Assembly (NCBI GenBank): GCA_963972195.1 | Contig: CAXATH010000002.1 | Location: 62,001 to 126,000 of the forward strand | DNA length: 64,000 nt | From: Litorimonas sp963972195 | GTDB taxonomy: Bacteria > Pseudomonadota > Alphaproteobacteria > Caulobacterales > Maricaulaceae | Direction of reading: 5' to 3' | Shown: piece after piece, positions 1 through 8,364 of the stretch | How the letters are laid out: every line of letters starts with the position of its first letter | How positions within the stretch are numbered: position 1 is the first letter of the stretch | The notes under the pieces: model-generated | Databases searched by the model: none | Told to the model about the DNA's origin: nothing | Seen by the model: the letters and a program-made list of their open reading frames with translations, nothing else | Made by a program: the position numbers and the translations under genes

Positions 1-620
1 GTGTGGGTCTGGTCAGAGTCAGAGCGGTAAGTCCGGCCCGGGGCAATAATGCGAATGGGCGGCTTTTGCGAAATCATCGTGCGGATCTGAACAGGGGAGG
101 TGTGCGTGCGCAGAACCTTTTTCTCTTCGTCGCCGACGGGAGACATGAAAAATGTGTCGTGAATATCGCGGGCCGGATGGCCGGGCGGGAAATTCAGCGC
201 GGTGAAGTTATGAAAGTCGTCTTCTATGTCGGGACCTTCGGCAACCGAAAATCCCATATCGGAAAAAATGACGGCCATTTCTTCCATGACTTGCGGAACC
301 GGATGAAGCTTTCCTTTGCGGCGCGCAATCGGCAAGGACATGTCCATAGTTTCAGAAGTTAGAGCCGCGTCGAGCGCTTTATTCTCAAGCTCTGATTTCT
401 TGTCTTCGACCAAAGCGTTGAGGTCGTTTTTCAGACCGTTCAGCGCCGGGCCCATGACCTTTTTCTCTTCAACGCTCATCTTTCCAAGCTCGCGCATCAT
501 CAGAGAGACTTCGCCCTTTTTACCGAGCGCGGCGACGCGAACGTCATCCAGGGTCTGAAGGTCTGAAGCGGCCTCTATCTGGGCGGCGATTTTCGTTTTG
601 ACGGAGTCGATATCGGCCAT
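1..620 (-). CDS. pheS: Phenylalanyl-tRNA synthetase alpha subunit, 3' end cut off by window edge
   Basis: Charges tRNA-Phe with phenylalanine in the cytoplasm as the alpha part of an alpha2beta2 enzyme. Translating the minus strand from the ATG at 618-620 gives about 206 residues with no stop before the edge. The N-terminal coiled-coil arm is followed by the class II catalytic entry: LHPVPQVMEEM, then HPARDIHDTFF and VLRTHTSPVQIRTM, which are diagnostic for PheS. Motif 2 begins at APGRTYRSDSD just before the window ends, so roughly the last 40% of the protein is missing. The cheR-like gene lies upstream on the same strand, 119 bases away, with a perfect inverted repeat between them; rplT, the common PheS neighbour, is not here. 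Confidence 0.96.
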   Translation of the reverse strand, partial: MADIDSVKTKIAAQIEAASDLQTLDDVRVAALGKKGEVSLMMRELGKMSVEEKKVMGPALNGLKNDLNALVEDKKSELENKALDAALTSETMDMSLPIARRKGKLHPVPQVMEEMAVIFSDMGFSVAEGPDIEDDFHNFTALNFPPGHPARDIHDTFFMSPVGDEEKKVLRTHTSPVQIRTMISQKPPIRIIAPGRTYRSDSDQTH

Positions 621-649
621 AGTGGCGGGTCTTTCGGCGTAGCTGACAG

Positions 650-666
650 GCGGACATAATGTCCGC
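650..666. repeat. Perfect inverted repeat ahead of pheS
   Basis: Two 8-base arms (GCGGACAT / ATGTCCGC) around a single base, about 30 bases upstream of the pheS ATG and 74 bases after the cheR stop on the same strand. It could be an intercistronic hairpin or an operator. There is no T-run after it on either strand, so it is not a standard intrinsic terminator. Confidence 0.4.
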
Positions 667-739
667 TTTATGTGAGCCGCGTTTTGACGTTTTGCGCCGC
701 GTCCGTCAACCAAAAGCCTGCGAGAGCTGTGCTTGCGTT

Positions 740-1675
740 TCAGCCGGCCTTTTTCTTTTGAGGCTTGAGGAATGTTGTGCGGCCATTGGATTTTACTTTA
801 GGGGAGTCTTCAAGAGGGTCCATATCTTCGACAATGTCCTCGCGTTTACGGTAAAGGCATTTGGTTCCGTCCACAGGGTCAAATCCGAAATTGATCTGTT
901 TGAGAGACTCATTGCTGCCCAGAAGAAGATATCCGTAGGGCAGAACCAAAGACGACAAGCCGCGCAGTACGCGAAGTTTGGCCGGGCCTGAATAATGCGG
1001 AAGGGATCCACGAAATAACACACCATGAAATTTAGGCAGGCTACCGAGGCTCGATAAGAGATGGACATCGCGGAAAGTGACCAATTCTTTCAGGGAGTGG
1101 CCCACAATCCAGTCACTGCTATTGGGTTCAGGTGAGGGCTCAAAATGCTCTATGAGGTCGCGGGCGGCTAATCCTCTCTGAACTTCAAAATGTGTGTATC
1201 GCCCGGCCTTGGCTCTGTCCAAGGCGGCAGAGGGATAATCCACGCCAATAATTTCCACGCTCAATCCGGGAAGCTGCCCCTTCATTCTTTCGAAAGCCAT
1301 CGCCATGCCGTAAGCTTCCTGGCCTGCCGCGCAGCCAAAAGATAAGAGCCGGACCTGTCCGCCGCCTCTGACGGCGTAAAGATCAGGCAGAATGTTTTCA
1401 GAGAAATAGGTAAAACTTTTCGGGTCTTTGTTAAAATGACTGTCGCGTTCCAAAAGGGTGGACACGACCTGCACGGCCAAGCGGGAATCTCCGGAGCCAA
1501 ATAATTCATCGACCAAAGAATCAAGTGAGTCGAATCCCTCTTTCCGGGCCAGAGCCGATAGCCGCGTTTCGACCAAAAAGGCATGATCCGACCCCAGATT
1601 GACTCCGGCCAGCTCTAGAGTCAGCCGCTTCAAGGCCTCATAATAAGGAGGATTTAAACTCAGCACCCCCGTCAT
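740..1675 (-). CDS. cheR: CheR-family chemotaxis methyltransferase
   Basis: Likely transfers methyl groups from S-adenosylmethionine to glutamates of a receptor or related protein. The 311-residue protein has a CheR N-terminal helical part (VETRLSALARKEG around 36-48), then a Rossmann methyltransferase domain with the SAM loop LLSFGCAAGQE at about 110-120 and an acidic strand end (IIGVDYPSAAL). Typical CheR has a Thr/Asn-Glu-Thr-x-Phe-Phe signature; here the equivalent stretch reads LERDSHFNKD, a divergent form, so the substrate may not be a classic MCP. The start is 2 bases after the CheY-like stop, which implies translational coupling. No receptor, CheA, CheW or CheB is nearby. Confidence 0.8.
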   Translation of the reverse strand: MTGVLSLNPPYYEALKRLTLELAGVNLGSDHAFLVETRLSALARKEGFDSLDSLVDELFGSGDSRLAVQVVSTLLERDSHFNKDPKSFTYFSENILPDLYAVRGGGQVRLLSFGCAAGQEAYGMAMAFERMKGQLPGLSVEIIGVDYPSAALDRAKAGRYTHFEVQRGLAARDLIEHFEPSPEPNSSDWIVGHSLKELVTFRDVHLLSSLGSLPKFHGVLFRGSLPHYSGPAKLRVLRGLSSLVLPYGYLLLGSNESLKQINFGFDPVDGTKCLYRKREDIVEDMDPLEDSPKVKSNGRTTFLKPQKKKAG

Positions 1676-1677
1676 GA

Positions 1678-2052
1678 TTAAATTAATCCGGCAAGTTGAA
1701 ATTTGGATTCTATAATGTCGGAATCGAACGGCTTCATAATATATTCGTTTGCGCCGTTTTGCAGCGCTTCGGTAATGCGTTCGACGCTGCGCTCAGCGGT
1801 GCAGAATATTACGACAGGTTTATCGCCGTCAGGCAGCTGTCTCAAAGCTTTCAAGAACCCAAATCCGTCCATAACCGGCATTCTCCAGTCTAATAGCACA
1901 GCCGCGGGCATCTCCAGTTTACAGAGGTCCAATGCCTCCTTTCCGTTCTCGGCCTCAGAGGCTTCGAAATTCATGTCCTTGAGAATACGAGTTGCCACAC
2001 GCCGGATCATTTTGGAATCATCCACGATGAGGCATTTTTTGGGGCGTTTCAT
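1678..2052 (-). CDS. CheY-like single-domain response regulator
   Basis: A stand-alone receiver domain of 124 residues. It has the acidic pair (VDDSKMIRR, D11/D12), the phosphoacceptor D55 in LLDWRMP, the switch Thr in FCTAE (about 84-86) and K107 in YIMKPFD, so it should be phosphorylated on D55. It has no output domain. Its ATG overlaps the upstream 347-residue gene by 4 bases and its stop is 2 bases before cheR, so the three genes are one transcription unit. A chpT gene next to cheY- and cheR-like genes is, as I recall, also seen in Caulobacter-type genomes; that comparison is from memory. The phosphodonor is not evident from the window. Confidence 0.9.
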   Translation of the reverse strand: MKRPKKCLIVDDSKMIRRVATRILKDMNFEASEAENGKEALDLCKLEMPAAVLLDWRMPVMDGFGFLKALRQLPDGDKPVVIFCTAERSVERITEALQNGANEYIMKPFDSDIIESKFQLAGLI

Positions 2053-3092
2053 ATAACAGCTCCTAGGTGAAAGGGATCCGCGTCTTCCGTTGGCGTGGAC
2101 TCCAGCAAAGCCTCAAGCCTGGAGCTGATACCCTCCTCTACCGGCATTCTCTGCGGCGTCGGTTTGGACGTCTCTGCCTCTTCCAAAGCGGCAAATTTCA
2201 TGCGCACTGTCAGATGGCCGCTCTTGGCGTTATGTTCCGCGCTTATTCCGTTAGAGCCGTCAGGATTATCCAGAGACTGTTCGCTCATGGGCTCGGCGAG
2301 GGTTCGCAGGGTCATCTCTGATCGCGATGCAGAGATATCAATATGGTTCAATGATTCTGGCTCTGTTGTCGCAGCGAGGTGGCAAATCAGTTTTGTAAGA
2401 TTGTTTTCTGTTTGAAGTTTGGCTTGTTTGGCCTGTGCGTCGGGAAGGGTCACCCCAGCCATATCATAGGACAGGCTGAGCGTGAGTTTAAACTGGCGCG
2501 CAACAGACAAACCCGTCTGAATAATGTCGCGGATAAAGCTCTCTAACGCTATGCCGGATTTGAGGGGTTTTGTTTCCGTCGTATCTGTATTCTCGGCAAG
2601 TATAGCTTGTTTTGTAGCAGGCGGCGTCCCTGGAAATGCCAAAAGTTTCTCAAGAACTTGCTTTTGGGCGTCATCCGCATAGGGCAGGGCGGACCTTACG
2701 GCGTCTTTCGCGCGGCTGAGCCGCGCTGCATCTGAAAAATCGACAGAAATAATATCAGCGCTATCAAAATCGTTATCTTCAGATGTTTCGTCTTCAGACA
2801 TGACATGCTCAAACTTCGCCTCTTCTTCTTCCATTTCGGCTAATCCGCTTTCGTAAAGCGCGACGACATTGGACAGCGCGTGAAGTCGTAGAGGCAGGCC
2901 GTTTTCATCCTCTAAACTCTGCAGCGCGTCTTGGGCGGCTCGATAAATGGCGCGCGCCCGGTTGAGCTTTGCTCCGCTTTGGATGTCTGCCAGAATCCCG
3001 GTCATATCTTCCACGCAGCTGTCGTCAGCCCGGTTAAGGGCCTCGTGACAGCCCTGCACGAAAGCGCGGGCCTGTTTTATGCAATCACCCAT
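2049..3092 (-). CDS. Unknown protein of the cheY-cheR locus, possible degenerate kinase/Hpt fold
   Basis: I do not recognise this 347-residue cytoplasmic protein. It has no signal peptide or membrane segment. The N-terminal 100 residues look helical and include LRLHALSNVVALY with H71, which loosely resembles an Hpt phosphotransfer helix. A very acidic linker follows (about 85-112). Residues about 175-290 (SFIRDIIQTGLSVARQF, then LTLSLSYDMAGV and NNLTKLICHLAATTE) resemble the helix-strand order of a GHKL ATPase domain but lack recognisable N, G1 and G2 boxes. The C-terminal 60 residues are low complexity. It overlaps the CheY-like gene by 4 bases and follows chpT on the same strand. A scaffold or pseudo-kinase working with ChpT or CheY is inference only. 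Confidence 0.6.
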   Translation of the reverse strand: MGDCIKQARAFVQGCHEALNRADDSCVEDMTGILADIQSGAKLNRARAIYRAAQDALQSLEDENGLPLRLHALSNVVALYESGLAEMEEEEAKFEHVMSEDETSEDNDFDSADIISVDFSDAARLSRAKDAVRSALPYADDAQKQVLEKLLAFPGTPPATKQAILAENTDTTETKPLKSGIALESFIRDIIQTGLSVARQFKLTLSLSYDMAGVTLPDAQAKQAKLQTENNLTKLICHLAATTEPESLNHIDISASRSEMTLRTLAEPMSEQSLDNPDGSNGISAEHNAKSGHLTVRMKFAALEEAETSKPTPQRMPVEEGISSRLEALLESTPTEDADPFHLGAVI

Positions 3093-3274
3093 ACGGTCAG
3101 ATCATCCAAAACGTTTCACCAAAATAGTGCTCGCGGATCACCCACGGCACCTTGAGGGAATCATGACCAAAAAGGGTTAAGACGGCCTAAAGCGGACTCA
3201 TAAATTTAGCTTTAGCTGTTAAAAAACTGGATGTTTCTCAGTTTGGGGTGCCTGATAACACCTTGTCGGATATG

Positions 3275-3910
3275 TTAAGAGAAATTTGCCGTTAAGGTGA
3301 CGCTGTCCTCGTCGGCGGTATGAGTTATCGTGCCGCCTAGCTCCCGGGCGATCATACCAGCGTAAAATGGCTGAATAGAGCGGCCGTCAAAGCCGTCTTC
3401 AGGGGTTTTTCCGTTTAGCGCTTTTTCTATCTCCGGCTTCAGTCCAGCCCTTCTTCCTGTTGCAACGAGTTTGAGCTGCGTTTCTTCGCCCGAAATCACA
3501 ACGTCTCCGCCGCGCGGAATCGCATTCACAGCGATCATAACCATATTCATTAATAGTCTCGCTTTGGACTTTTCGAGACCATCCACTGAAAGCTCCCACT
3601 TCAGAGTGGCCTTGCTATCGGCATACATATCCATTGTCTTTTTCTGAAGATCTTCCAGAGGAAAGATACCGGGAGCCGAGCCGGCCGCGCCGAACGCGTC
3701 GCGGAGAAAATTCAGCTTGGCATTGGCCTGCCGCGAGGCATTGCGGATCAGGTCAATGGCGTCGGCGTGCATGTCCGTATTGCTCTCATCATCCAAGACT
3801 TCGAGGCCCGTATTGACCATACCCACCGGGTTGATGAGATCATGACAGACTCGCGAGCAAAGCAAAGCCGCAAGCGCAGAGGGGGTAAGTTTGATGACAT
3901 TGGCACTCAT
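3275..3910 (-). CDS. chpT: Histidine phosphotransferase ChpT
   Basis: In Caulobacter, ChpT carries phosphate from the hybrid kinase CckA to CtrA and CpdR, so it governs CtrA activity and stability. This 211-residue protein has the family dimerisation/phosphotransfer helix LLCSRVCHDLINPVG with the phosphorylatable H23, followed by a degenerate ATPase-like domain that ends in FYAGMIARELGGTI. The DHp-plus-pseudo-ATPase arrangement and the length are those of ChpT. The start has a ribosome site (GGAGTG) 8 bases upstream. ctrA itself is in the same window at 48418; cckA and cpdR are not. The unknown 347-residue gene lies 182 bases downstream on the same strand. Confidence 0.93.
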   Translation of the reverse strand: MSANVIKLTPSALAALLCSRVCHDLINPVGMVNTGLEVLDDESNTDMHADAIDLIRNASRQANAKLNFLRDAFGAAGSAPGIFPLEDLQKKTMDMYADSKATLKWELSVDGLEKSKARLLMNMVMIAVNAIPRGGDVVISGEETQLKLVATGRRAGLKPEIEKALNGKTPEDGFDGRSIQPFYAGMIARELGGTITHTADEDSVTLTANFS

Positions 3911-3971
3911 GGGTCACACTCCGATAGTTTCTGTGTTTTAGTTCTGAGCTGATTTGCCCTTCACGACAAAT

Positions 3972-4006
3972 AAAAAACCCCGGCGCTGGGCCGGGGTTCC
4001 AATTTT
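3972..4006 (-). terminator. Intrinsic terminator after the AGCS symporter gene
   Basis: On the minus strand a strong GC hairpin (AACCCCGGC / GCCGGGGTT type stem) is followed by a T-run. It sits 15 bases past the symporter stop and separates it from chpT. Confidence 0.85.
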
Positions 4007-4021
4007 TACTTTCGCCAAAGT

Positions 4022-5488
4022 TTAAGGCAGGTCTTCCTGATCGACCAGACCGTCTCTCGCAGTTTTCTCTTTGTCGAAATATTCTTTCGCCAATTTGAAA
4101 ACAACCGGGGACAGCAAGATGATACCGATGAGGTTTGGCGCGGCCATGAGCCCCGTCAAAGTATCGGCCATCAGCCAGAAGAGGTTGACGATGTTTCCGA
4201 TCTGCTCTTGCAGAGCAATCGCGGCAGCAGAAGCGAATACGACCAGCACCCAAAGAATGCGATAAACCGGAATGGATTTTTCTGTAAACAAAAATGCCGA
4301 GCAGCGTTCACCGTAATAACTCCAACCGAGAATAGTGGTGAAAGCAAAGACCGTCAGTCCGATCGCTACAATATGACCTCCCCATCCGAACAAGCTGGCG
4401 TCAAAAGCCGAAGCCGTCAGAGGCGCGCCTGTATCACATCCCGGAGGCTGCAAACCGGTCATGAGGGTCTGTAGATTTTCGGGGCTGGCGATACATTCCG
4501 TTGGGATGACGCCGGAGGTCAGGATAACCAAAGCCGTGATCGTACAAACAATCAACGTATCAATAATTGTCCCCAACATCGCGATGATGCCTTGATTGAC
4601 CGGGTCATTGTTCCGCGCGGCGGCGTGAGCAATCGGCGCGGAGCCTTGTCCGGCTTCATTGGAGAAAATGCCTCGAGCGACACCTTTTTGCATCGCAAGG
4701 ACTAAAAGGCCGACAGAGATACCTGTGCCGGCAGTTTGCAGACCAAACGCGCCTGCAAAGATTCTTCCAAACGCCTCTGGAATTGCGTTGGCGTGCATAA
4801 TTATGACGGTAATACCTGCCAAGAGGTAAAGTCCCGCCATGATCGGCACAACGGAAGAGGCCACCACGCCAATCCGTTTAATTCCGCCAATAATCACTGC
4901 GGCGGCGCCGCCGGCGATAAAGACCGCCGTAATCCACGGGCTGAGGCCATAAGTACTTTTTAAAGCATCCGCTACAGAGTTGGATTGAATGGAGGCGCCG
5001 GTTCCCAGCGCGGCAAAGAAACCGAAAAAGGCAAAAGTATAGGCGAGCCACTTCCATTTCGGGCCCAACCCGTTTTTGATGTAATACATCGGTCCGCCAA
5101 CGCGGTTTCCTTTGGAATCAATCTCGCGGTAACGCACCGCCAGAACCCCTTCGGAGAATTTGGTGGCTGTCCCGACAATGGCTGTCATCCACATCCAGAA
5201 GACCGCGCCGGGTCCGCCGATGGCAATAGCGGCGGCAACGCCCGCAATGTTACCGGTCCCGATGGTAGAGGAAAGCGCCGTCATCAGGGCGGCGAAGGGA
5301 GAGACATCTCCTTCATCTTCATTCCCGGTTCTTTTTTTGAAAAGTTGTTTGAACGCGTAAGGGATACGCACCACAGATAAAAGGCGAAGCCCGAAGGTCA
5401 AATATAGACCCGTCAAAAGCAGGAGCCCCAACATGGGCCAGCCCCAGACCTGCGAATTGACGAAGTTTAGAATTTCTTCAAATGACAT
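4022..5488 (-). CDS. Sodium:alanine/glycine symporter, AGCS family
   Basis: Imports a small neutral amino acid (alanine or glycine in known members) with sodium across the inner membrane. The 488-residue protein is almost entirely hydrophobic helices (about 10-11). It has the family stretches PFAALMTALSSTIGTGNIAGVAAA (split here: PFAALMTALSSTIGTG then NIAGVAAAIAIGG), the conserved GGPMYYI region, and GIFSNEAGQGSAPIAHAAA. A longer frame reaches back to 5536, but the ATG at 5488 begins the usual AGCS N-terminus (MSFEEILNFVNSQVW) and has a strong ribosome site (GGGAG) upstream, so I chose it. It ends in its own terminator. It is divergent from the aminotransferase at 5682. Confidence 0.93.
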   Translation of the reverse strand: MSFEEILNFVNSQVWGWPMLGLLLLTGLYLTFGLRLLSVVRIPYAFKQLFKKRTGNEDEGDVSPFAALMTALSSTIGTGNIAGVAAAIAIGGPGAVFWMWMTAIVGTATKFSEGVLAVRYREIDSKGNRVGGPMYYIKNGLGPKWKWLAYTFAFFGFFAALGTGASIQSNSVADALKSTYGLSPWITAVFIAGGAAAVIIGGIKRIGVVASSVVPIMAGLYLLAGITVIIMHANAIPEAFGRIFAGAFGLQTAGTGISVGLLVLAMQKGVARGIFSNEAGQGSAPIAHAAARNNDPVNQGIIAMLGTIIDTLIVCTITALVILTSGVIPTECIASPENLQTLMTGLQPPGCDTGAPLTASAFDASLFGWGGHIVAIGLTVFAFTTILGWSYYGERCSAFLFTEKSIPVYRILWVLVVFASAAAIALQEQIGNIVNLFWLMADTLTGLMAAPNLIGIILLSPVVFKLAKEYFDKEKTARDGLVDQEDLP

Positions 5489-5681
5489 TATATCTCCCAG
5501 CCCTCTTGAGGGGTCCTTCAAATTTTTTGCGACCATAGGCGAGGGAATTGACCCATGCCAAATGAAAAAGCGTGATTTCTGGGAGTAAACTGCGCTTTGG
5601 GCGCTTTAAAAATCTTTGGGCCCTGATATAGCCCTATTTTAAATCGTGACGCCTTAATTCTTAGCTAGCCGGAAACACATT

Positions 5682-6875
5682 ATGTTTGAATATCTCGTAC
5701 CTCGCCCGCCGGACGCCATTATTGCTCTGATGGAAGCCTGCAAAGCGGATAAAAACCCTGACAAAATTGATCTGGGGGTCGGTGTTTACAAGAATGACGC
5801 TGGAGAGACGCGCGTTATGAAGGCCGTCAAAGAGGCTGAGAAACTCTGGTGGAAGGAAGAAACCACCAAAACCTATGTCTCGACTGTGGGGCGCCCCGAT
5901 TTTCGCCAAGCTATGGTGGAGATGATGTTTGGCGAGAAAAATCCGGTCATTACAGAAAGCCGTATTGCCACGGCTCAGGCCGGCGGTGGCTCTGGTGCTT
6001 TGCGTATAGGGGCGGAAATTCTAAAATCTGCCGCGCCGGACATCACGGTGTGGGCCAGCACGCCGACATGGGCCAATCATATTCCGCTTATCAGTTCGGC
6101 CGGACTGAAGATGGACTATTATCCTTATTATAACCGCGAAACATTGGGCGTCGATTTTCACGACATGCTGGATCATTTGCGGGATAAAGCCAAACCGGGC
6201 GATGTCGTACTTCTTCACGGCTGTTGCCATAACCCCACAGGCGCGGATCTGACGCCGGCGCAATGGGATATACTAGCCGAGTTTCTTCATAACGAATCTC
6301 TGACACCGTTTGTCGATCTGGCCTATTTCGGTCTCGGCCAGGGAATGAAAGAGGACGTTTATGGTCTTCGCAAAATATTGGAGATTTGTCCGGAAGCTTT
6401 GGTGGCGGCGAGCTGCTCCAAGAATTTCGGGCTTTACCGCGAAAGAGTCGGCTTGATTGTCGTCGTTGCCAAAGATGCGGAAACCGCCAAAATTGCGCAG
6501 AGTCAGCTCGGCTCAATTCAGCGTAAAATTATTTCCATGCCGCCTGATCACGGCGCGGCCCTTGTGGCGCGTATTCTTGGAGACAAGTCTCTGCGCAAGA
6601 TGTGGATCGACGAGCTGGATGAAATGCGCACCCGCATGATTGATTTGCGTCGTCAGCTCTCAGAGGCGCTGTCTGTCCAAGGCGCCGAAACCATGGCGGC
6701 AGCTGTTAAGAACCAGAATGGGATGTTCTCAACTTTGCCGGTGTCAGTGGAACAAGCCGAAACTTTGCGCGAAAAATATTCCATTTACATGACCAACTCC
6801 GGACGAATTAATATCGCCGGAGCCAATAAAAATAACATCCCGCAATTGGCCAAAGCCATTCTGGATGTTTTGTAA
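5682..6875 (+). CDS. Aspartate/aromatic amino acid aminotransferase (class I, PLP)
   Basis: Moves an amino group between an aromatic amino acid or aspartate and 2-oxoglutarate or oxaloacetate. The 397-residue length and sequence match the AspC/TyrB subgroup: DKIDLGVGVYKND near the N-terminus, HGCCHNPTGADL (the PLP-contact Asn), FVDLAYFGLGQG, and the PLP lysine K247 in SCSKNFGLYRERVG. The C-terminus has the substrate Arg in NSGRINIAG. The choice between aspartate and aromatic preference cannot be made by eye; FVDLAYFGLG instead of the common FxDxAYQGF is a small oddity. It is a monocistronic-looking gene divergent from the symporter. Confidence 0.92.
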   Translation: MFEYLVPRPPDAIIALMEACKADKNPDKIDLGVGVYKNDAGETRVMKAVKEAEKLWWKEETTKTYVSTVGRPDFRQAMVEMMFGEKNPVITESRIATAQAGGGSGALRIGAEILKSAAPDITVWASTPTWANHIPLISSAGLKMDYYPYYNRETLGVDFHDMLDHLRDKAKPGDVVLLHGCCHNPTGADLTPAQWDILAEFLHNESLTPFVDLAYFGLGQGMKEDVYGLRKILEICPEALVAASCSKNFGLYRERVGLIVVVAKDAETAKIAQSQLGSIQRKIISMPPDHGAALVARILGDKSLRKMWIDELDEMRTRMIDLRRQLSEALSVQGAETMAAAVKNQNGMFSTLPVSVEQAETLREKYSIYMTNSGRINIAGANKNNIPQLAKAILDVL

Positions 6876-6896
6876 GAGGTTAGCCTAGCAACAGAC

Positions 6897-6949
6897 GAGA
6901 ATGTTGGCACGAATTTCAGGTTTACGGATGAGAATGTTGGCACGAATTT
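6897..6949 (+). repeat. 33-bp direct duplication covering the start codon of the next gene
   Basis: The 20-base unit beginning GAGAATGTTGGCACG occurs at 6897 and again at 6930, an offset of exactly 33 bases (11 codons). Each copy carries an in-frame ATG, at 6901 and at 6934, so the protein can begin MLARISGLRMR-MLARILGF or simply MLARILGF. Confidence 0.9.
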
Positions 6950-8361
6950 TGGGTTTCATGACGTTGTGCCTCTTCGTGGTGTCATGCTCGCCGGCCGAAC
7001 AAGAAAGTGTCAACTTTAATGCTCTGGAAAAGCGCGTAGTCTCACCTGATGAGATAGCTGAAGCTCAAACTGAGAGCAATGTTGTCAATGAAGCTCATCC
7101 TAAGTCCGCCGCCCAATGGCTAGGGGACTATGCCTCAGTCCGTATTCTTAGAGAGCAAGCGGGATTATACGTTGAAGAAGAGAGCTATTTTCAGGCCGCC
7201 CAGCTTTATGAAAAAGCAGCCAAACTTGGGGAGAGCTTTCCGTCGAGCTCAAGCCGTACACTCTTGTTGAGCGCTGCGGAGCACTACGTGAAAGCAAGTG
7301 AGAACGCGTTGGCCCTTAAGGCTTTGCAAGAGGCTGCGGAGAAAGGGGCAAGATGGTCGGATTACGTAGAATTTTCTGCGAAGTATTCCGATTTACGTGA
7401 CGAAGAGGCCTTTCAATCCATTATTTCCAAATTAGAAAATAATCGCGATATTTTTGAGAAGCGCTATCAAGACCCGGAAAAAACGCCGCTTATTTTCTCC
7501 GATGTAAAAAGGTTTTGGAAGGCTTATGACTTAGCGTTGAATGAAGAGAGTGATGAAAAAAAAGCTGCCATTTTTCGCCATTTTTATCTCGCCGAAGGTT
7601 CTCCGGGACTGATTGATTATCATTGGATAAAAACGGGAACTGCCGAAGAGCTCGTTAAAAGAATAAATGAAATCCCTGGGTTTTATGACGGTATTCGAGA
7701 TAGAACCTTAACAGCGGAAAGCTATGGCGTTGATATCAGAGCTGGATTTCGCCGATTTAAGGCGATCTATCCGGAGGCCTATTTCCCCCCTGTCACGTTC
7801 GTTATTGGTCGATTAAATTCCGGGGGCACGGCGGGTGAGGAGGGAATGTTGATCGGACTTGATGTTTGGTCATGGACAGAAGGTGTCCCGCTAGACGGCA
7901 TTTCCACGGGGTTCCAAAAAGTGCTTCAGTCCTTTAGCTTGGAAAGCCTGCCTTGGGTCGTAGTGCATGAGCAGGTTCATGCTATGCAGTCTTATTCTGG
8001 CGAACCTTCTCTTCTATTGTCAGTTCTTCAGGAGGGGTCGGCGGATTTTCTTGCAAAGCTCGCTCTTCCTGAACAATCTAATCCACCTCACTATGAGTGG
8101 GGCTTGCAACATGAGACCCGCATTTGGGCCCGGTTTGTAGAGGAAATGGATGGAAACGACTTAAGCAACTGGATCGGAAATAACAGCTCCAATATCGCAG
8201 CGGATTGGCATGCAGATGTCGGATATTTTCTAGGGGCTAGAATTGCCGAAGCTTACTATAAACAGGCAGAAGACAAAGAGCAGGCGGTTAGAGACCTCTT
8301 ATACGTTAATAACCCGCATGATGTTTTAGTCGCTAGCGGGTATGCGGAAAAGTTCCGCTAA
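6901..8361 (+). CDS. Lipoprotein with HEQVH metallopeptidase motif, family not recognised
   Basis: A secreted lipoprotein that is probably a zinc peptidase. The signal peptide ends in the lipobox VVSC (Cys at residue 29 from the first ATG). Residues about 70-150 form alpha-helical repeats of TPR/Sel1 type (YFQAAQLYEKAAKLGE and ALKALQEAAEKGARW). The C-terminal half has WVVVHEQVHAMQ with H356, E357 and H360, and 18 residues later EGSAD with E378, which fits the gluzincin layout HExxH...E. The overall plan resembles the DUF2268-like predicted Zn proteases, but I cannot assign it. The start is ambiguous because of the 33-bp duplication; ribosome sites are weak before both ATGs. It ends 3 bases from the convergent phoB stop. 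Confidence 0.75.
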   Translation: MLARISGLRMRMLARILGFMTLCLFVVSCSPAEQESVNFNALEKRVVSPDEIAEAQTESNVVNEAHPKSAAQWLGDYASVRILREQAGLYVEEESYFQAAQLYEKAAKLGESFPSSSSRTLLLSAAEHYVKASENALALKALQEAAEKGARWSDYVEFSAKYSDLRDEEAFQSIISKLENNRDIFEKRYQDPEKTPLIFSDVKRFWKAYDLALNEESDEKKAAIFRHFYLAEGSPGLIDYHWIKTGTAEELVKRINEIPGFYDGIRDRTLTAESYGVDIRAGFRRFKAIYPEAYFPPVTFVIGRLNSGGTAGEEGMLIGLDVWSWTEGVPLDGISTGFQKVLQSFSLESLPWVVVHEQVHAMQSYSGEPSLLLSVLQEGSADFLAKLALPEQSNPPHYEWGLQHETRIWARFVEEMDGNDLSNWIGNNSSNIAADWHADVGYFLGARIAEAYYKQAEDKEQAVRDLLYVNNPHDVLVASGYAEKFR

Positions 8362-8364
8362 TTT

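Noticed and set aside
3..558. Plus-strand open frames at the window start
   Set aside because: They lie opposite pheS, which has unmistakable family motifs on the minus strand.
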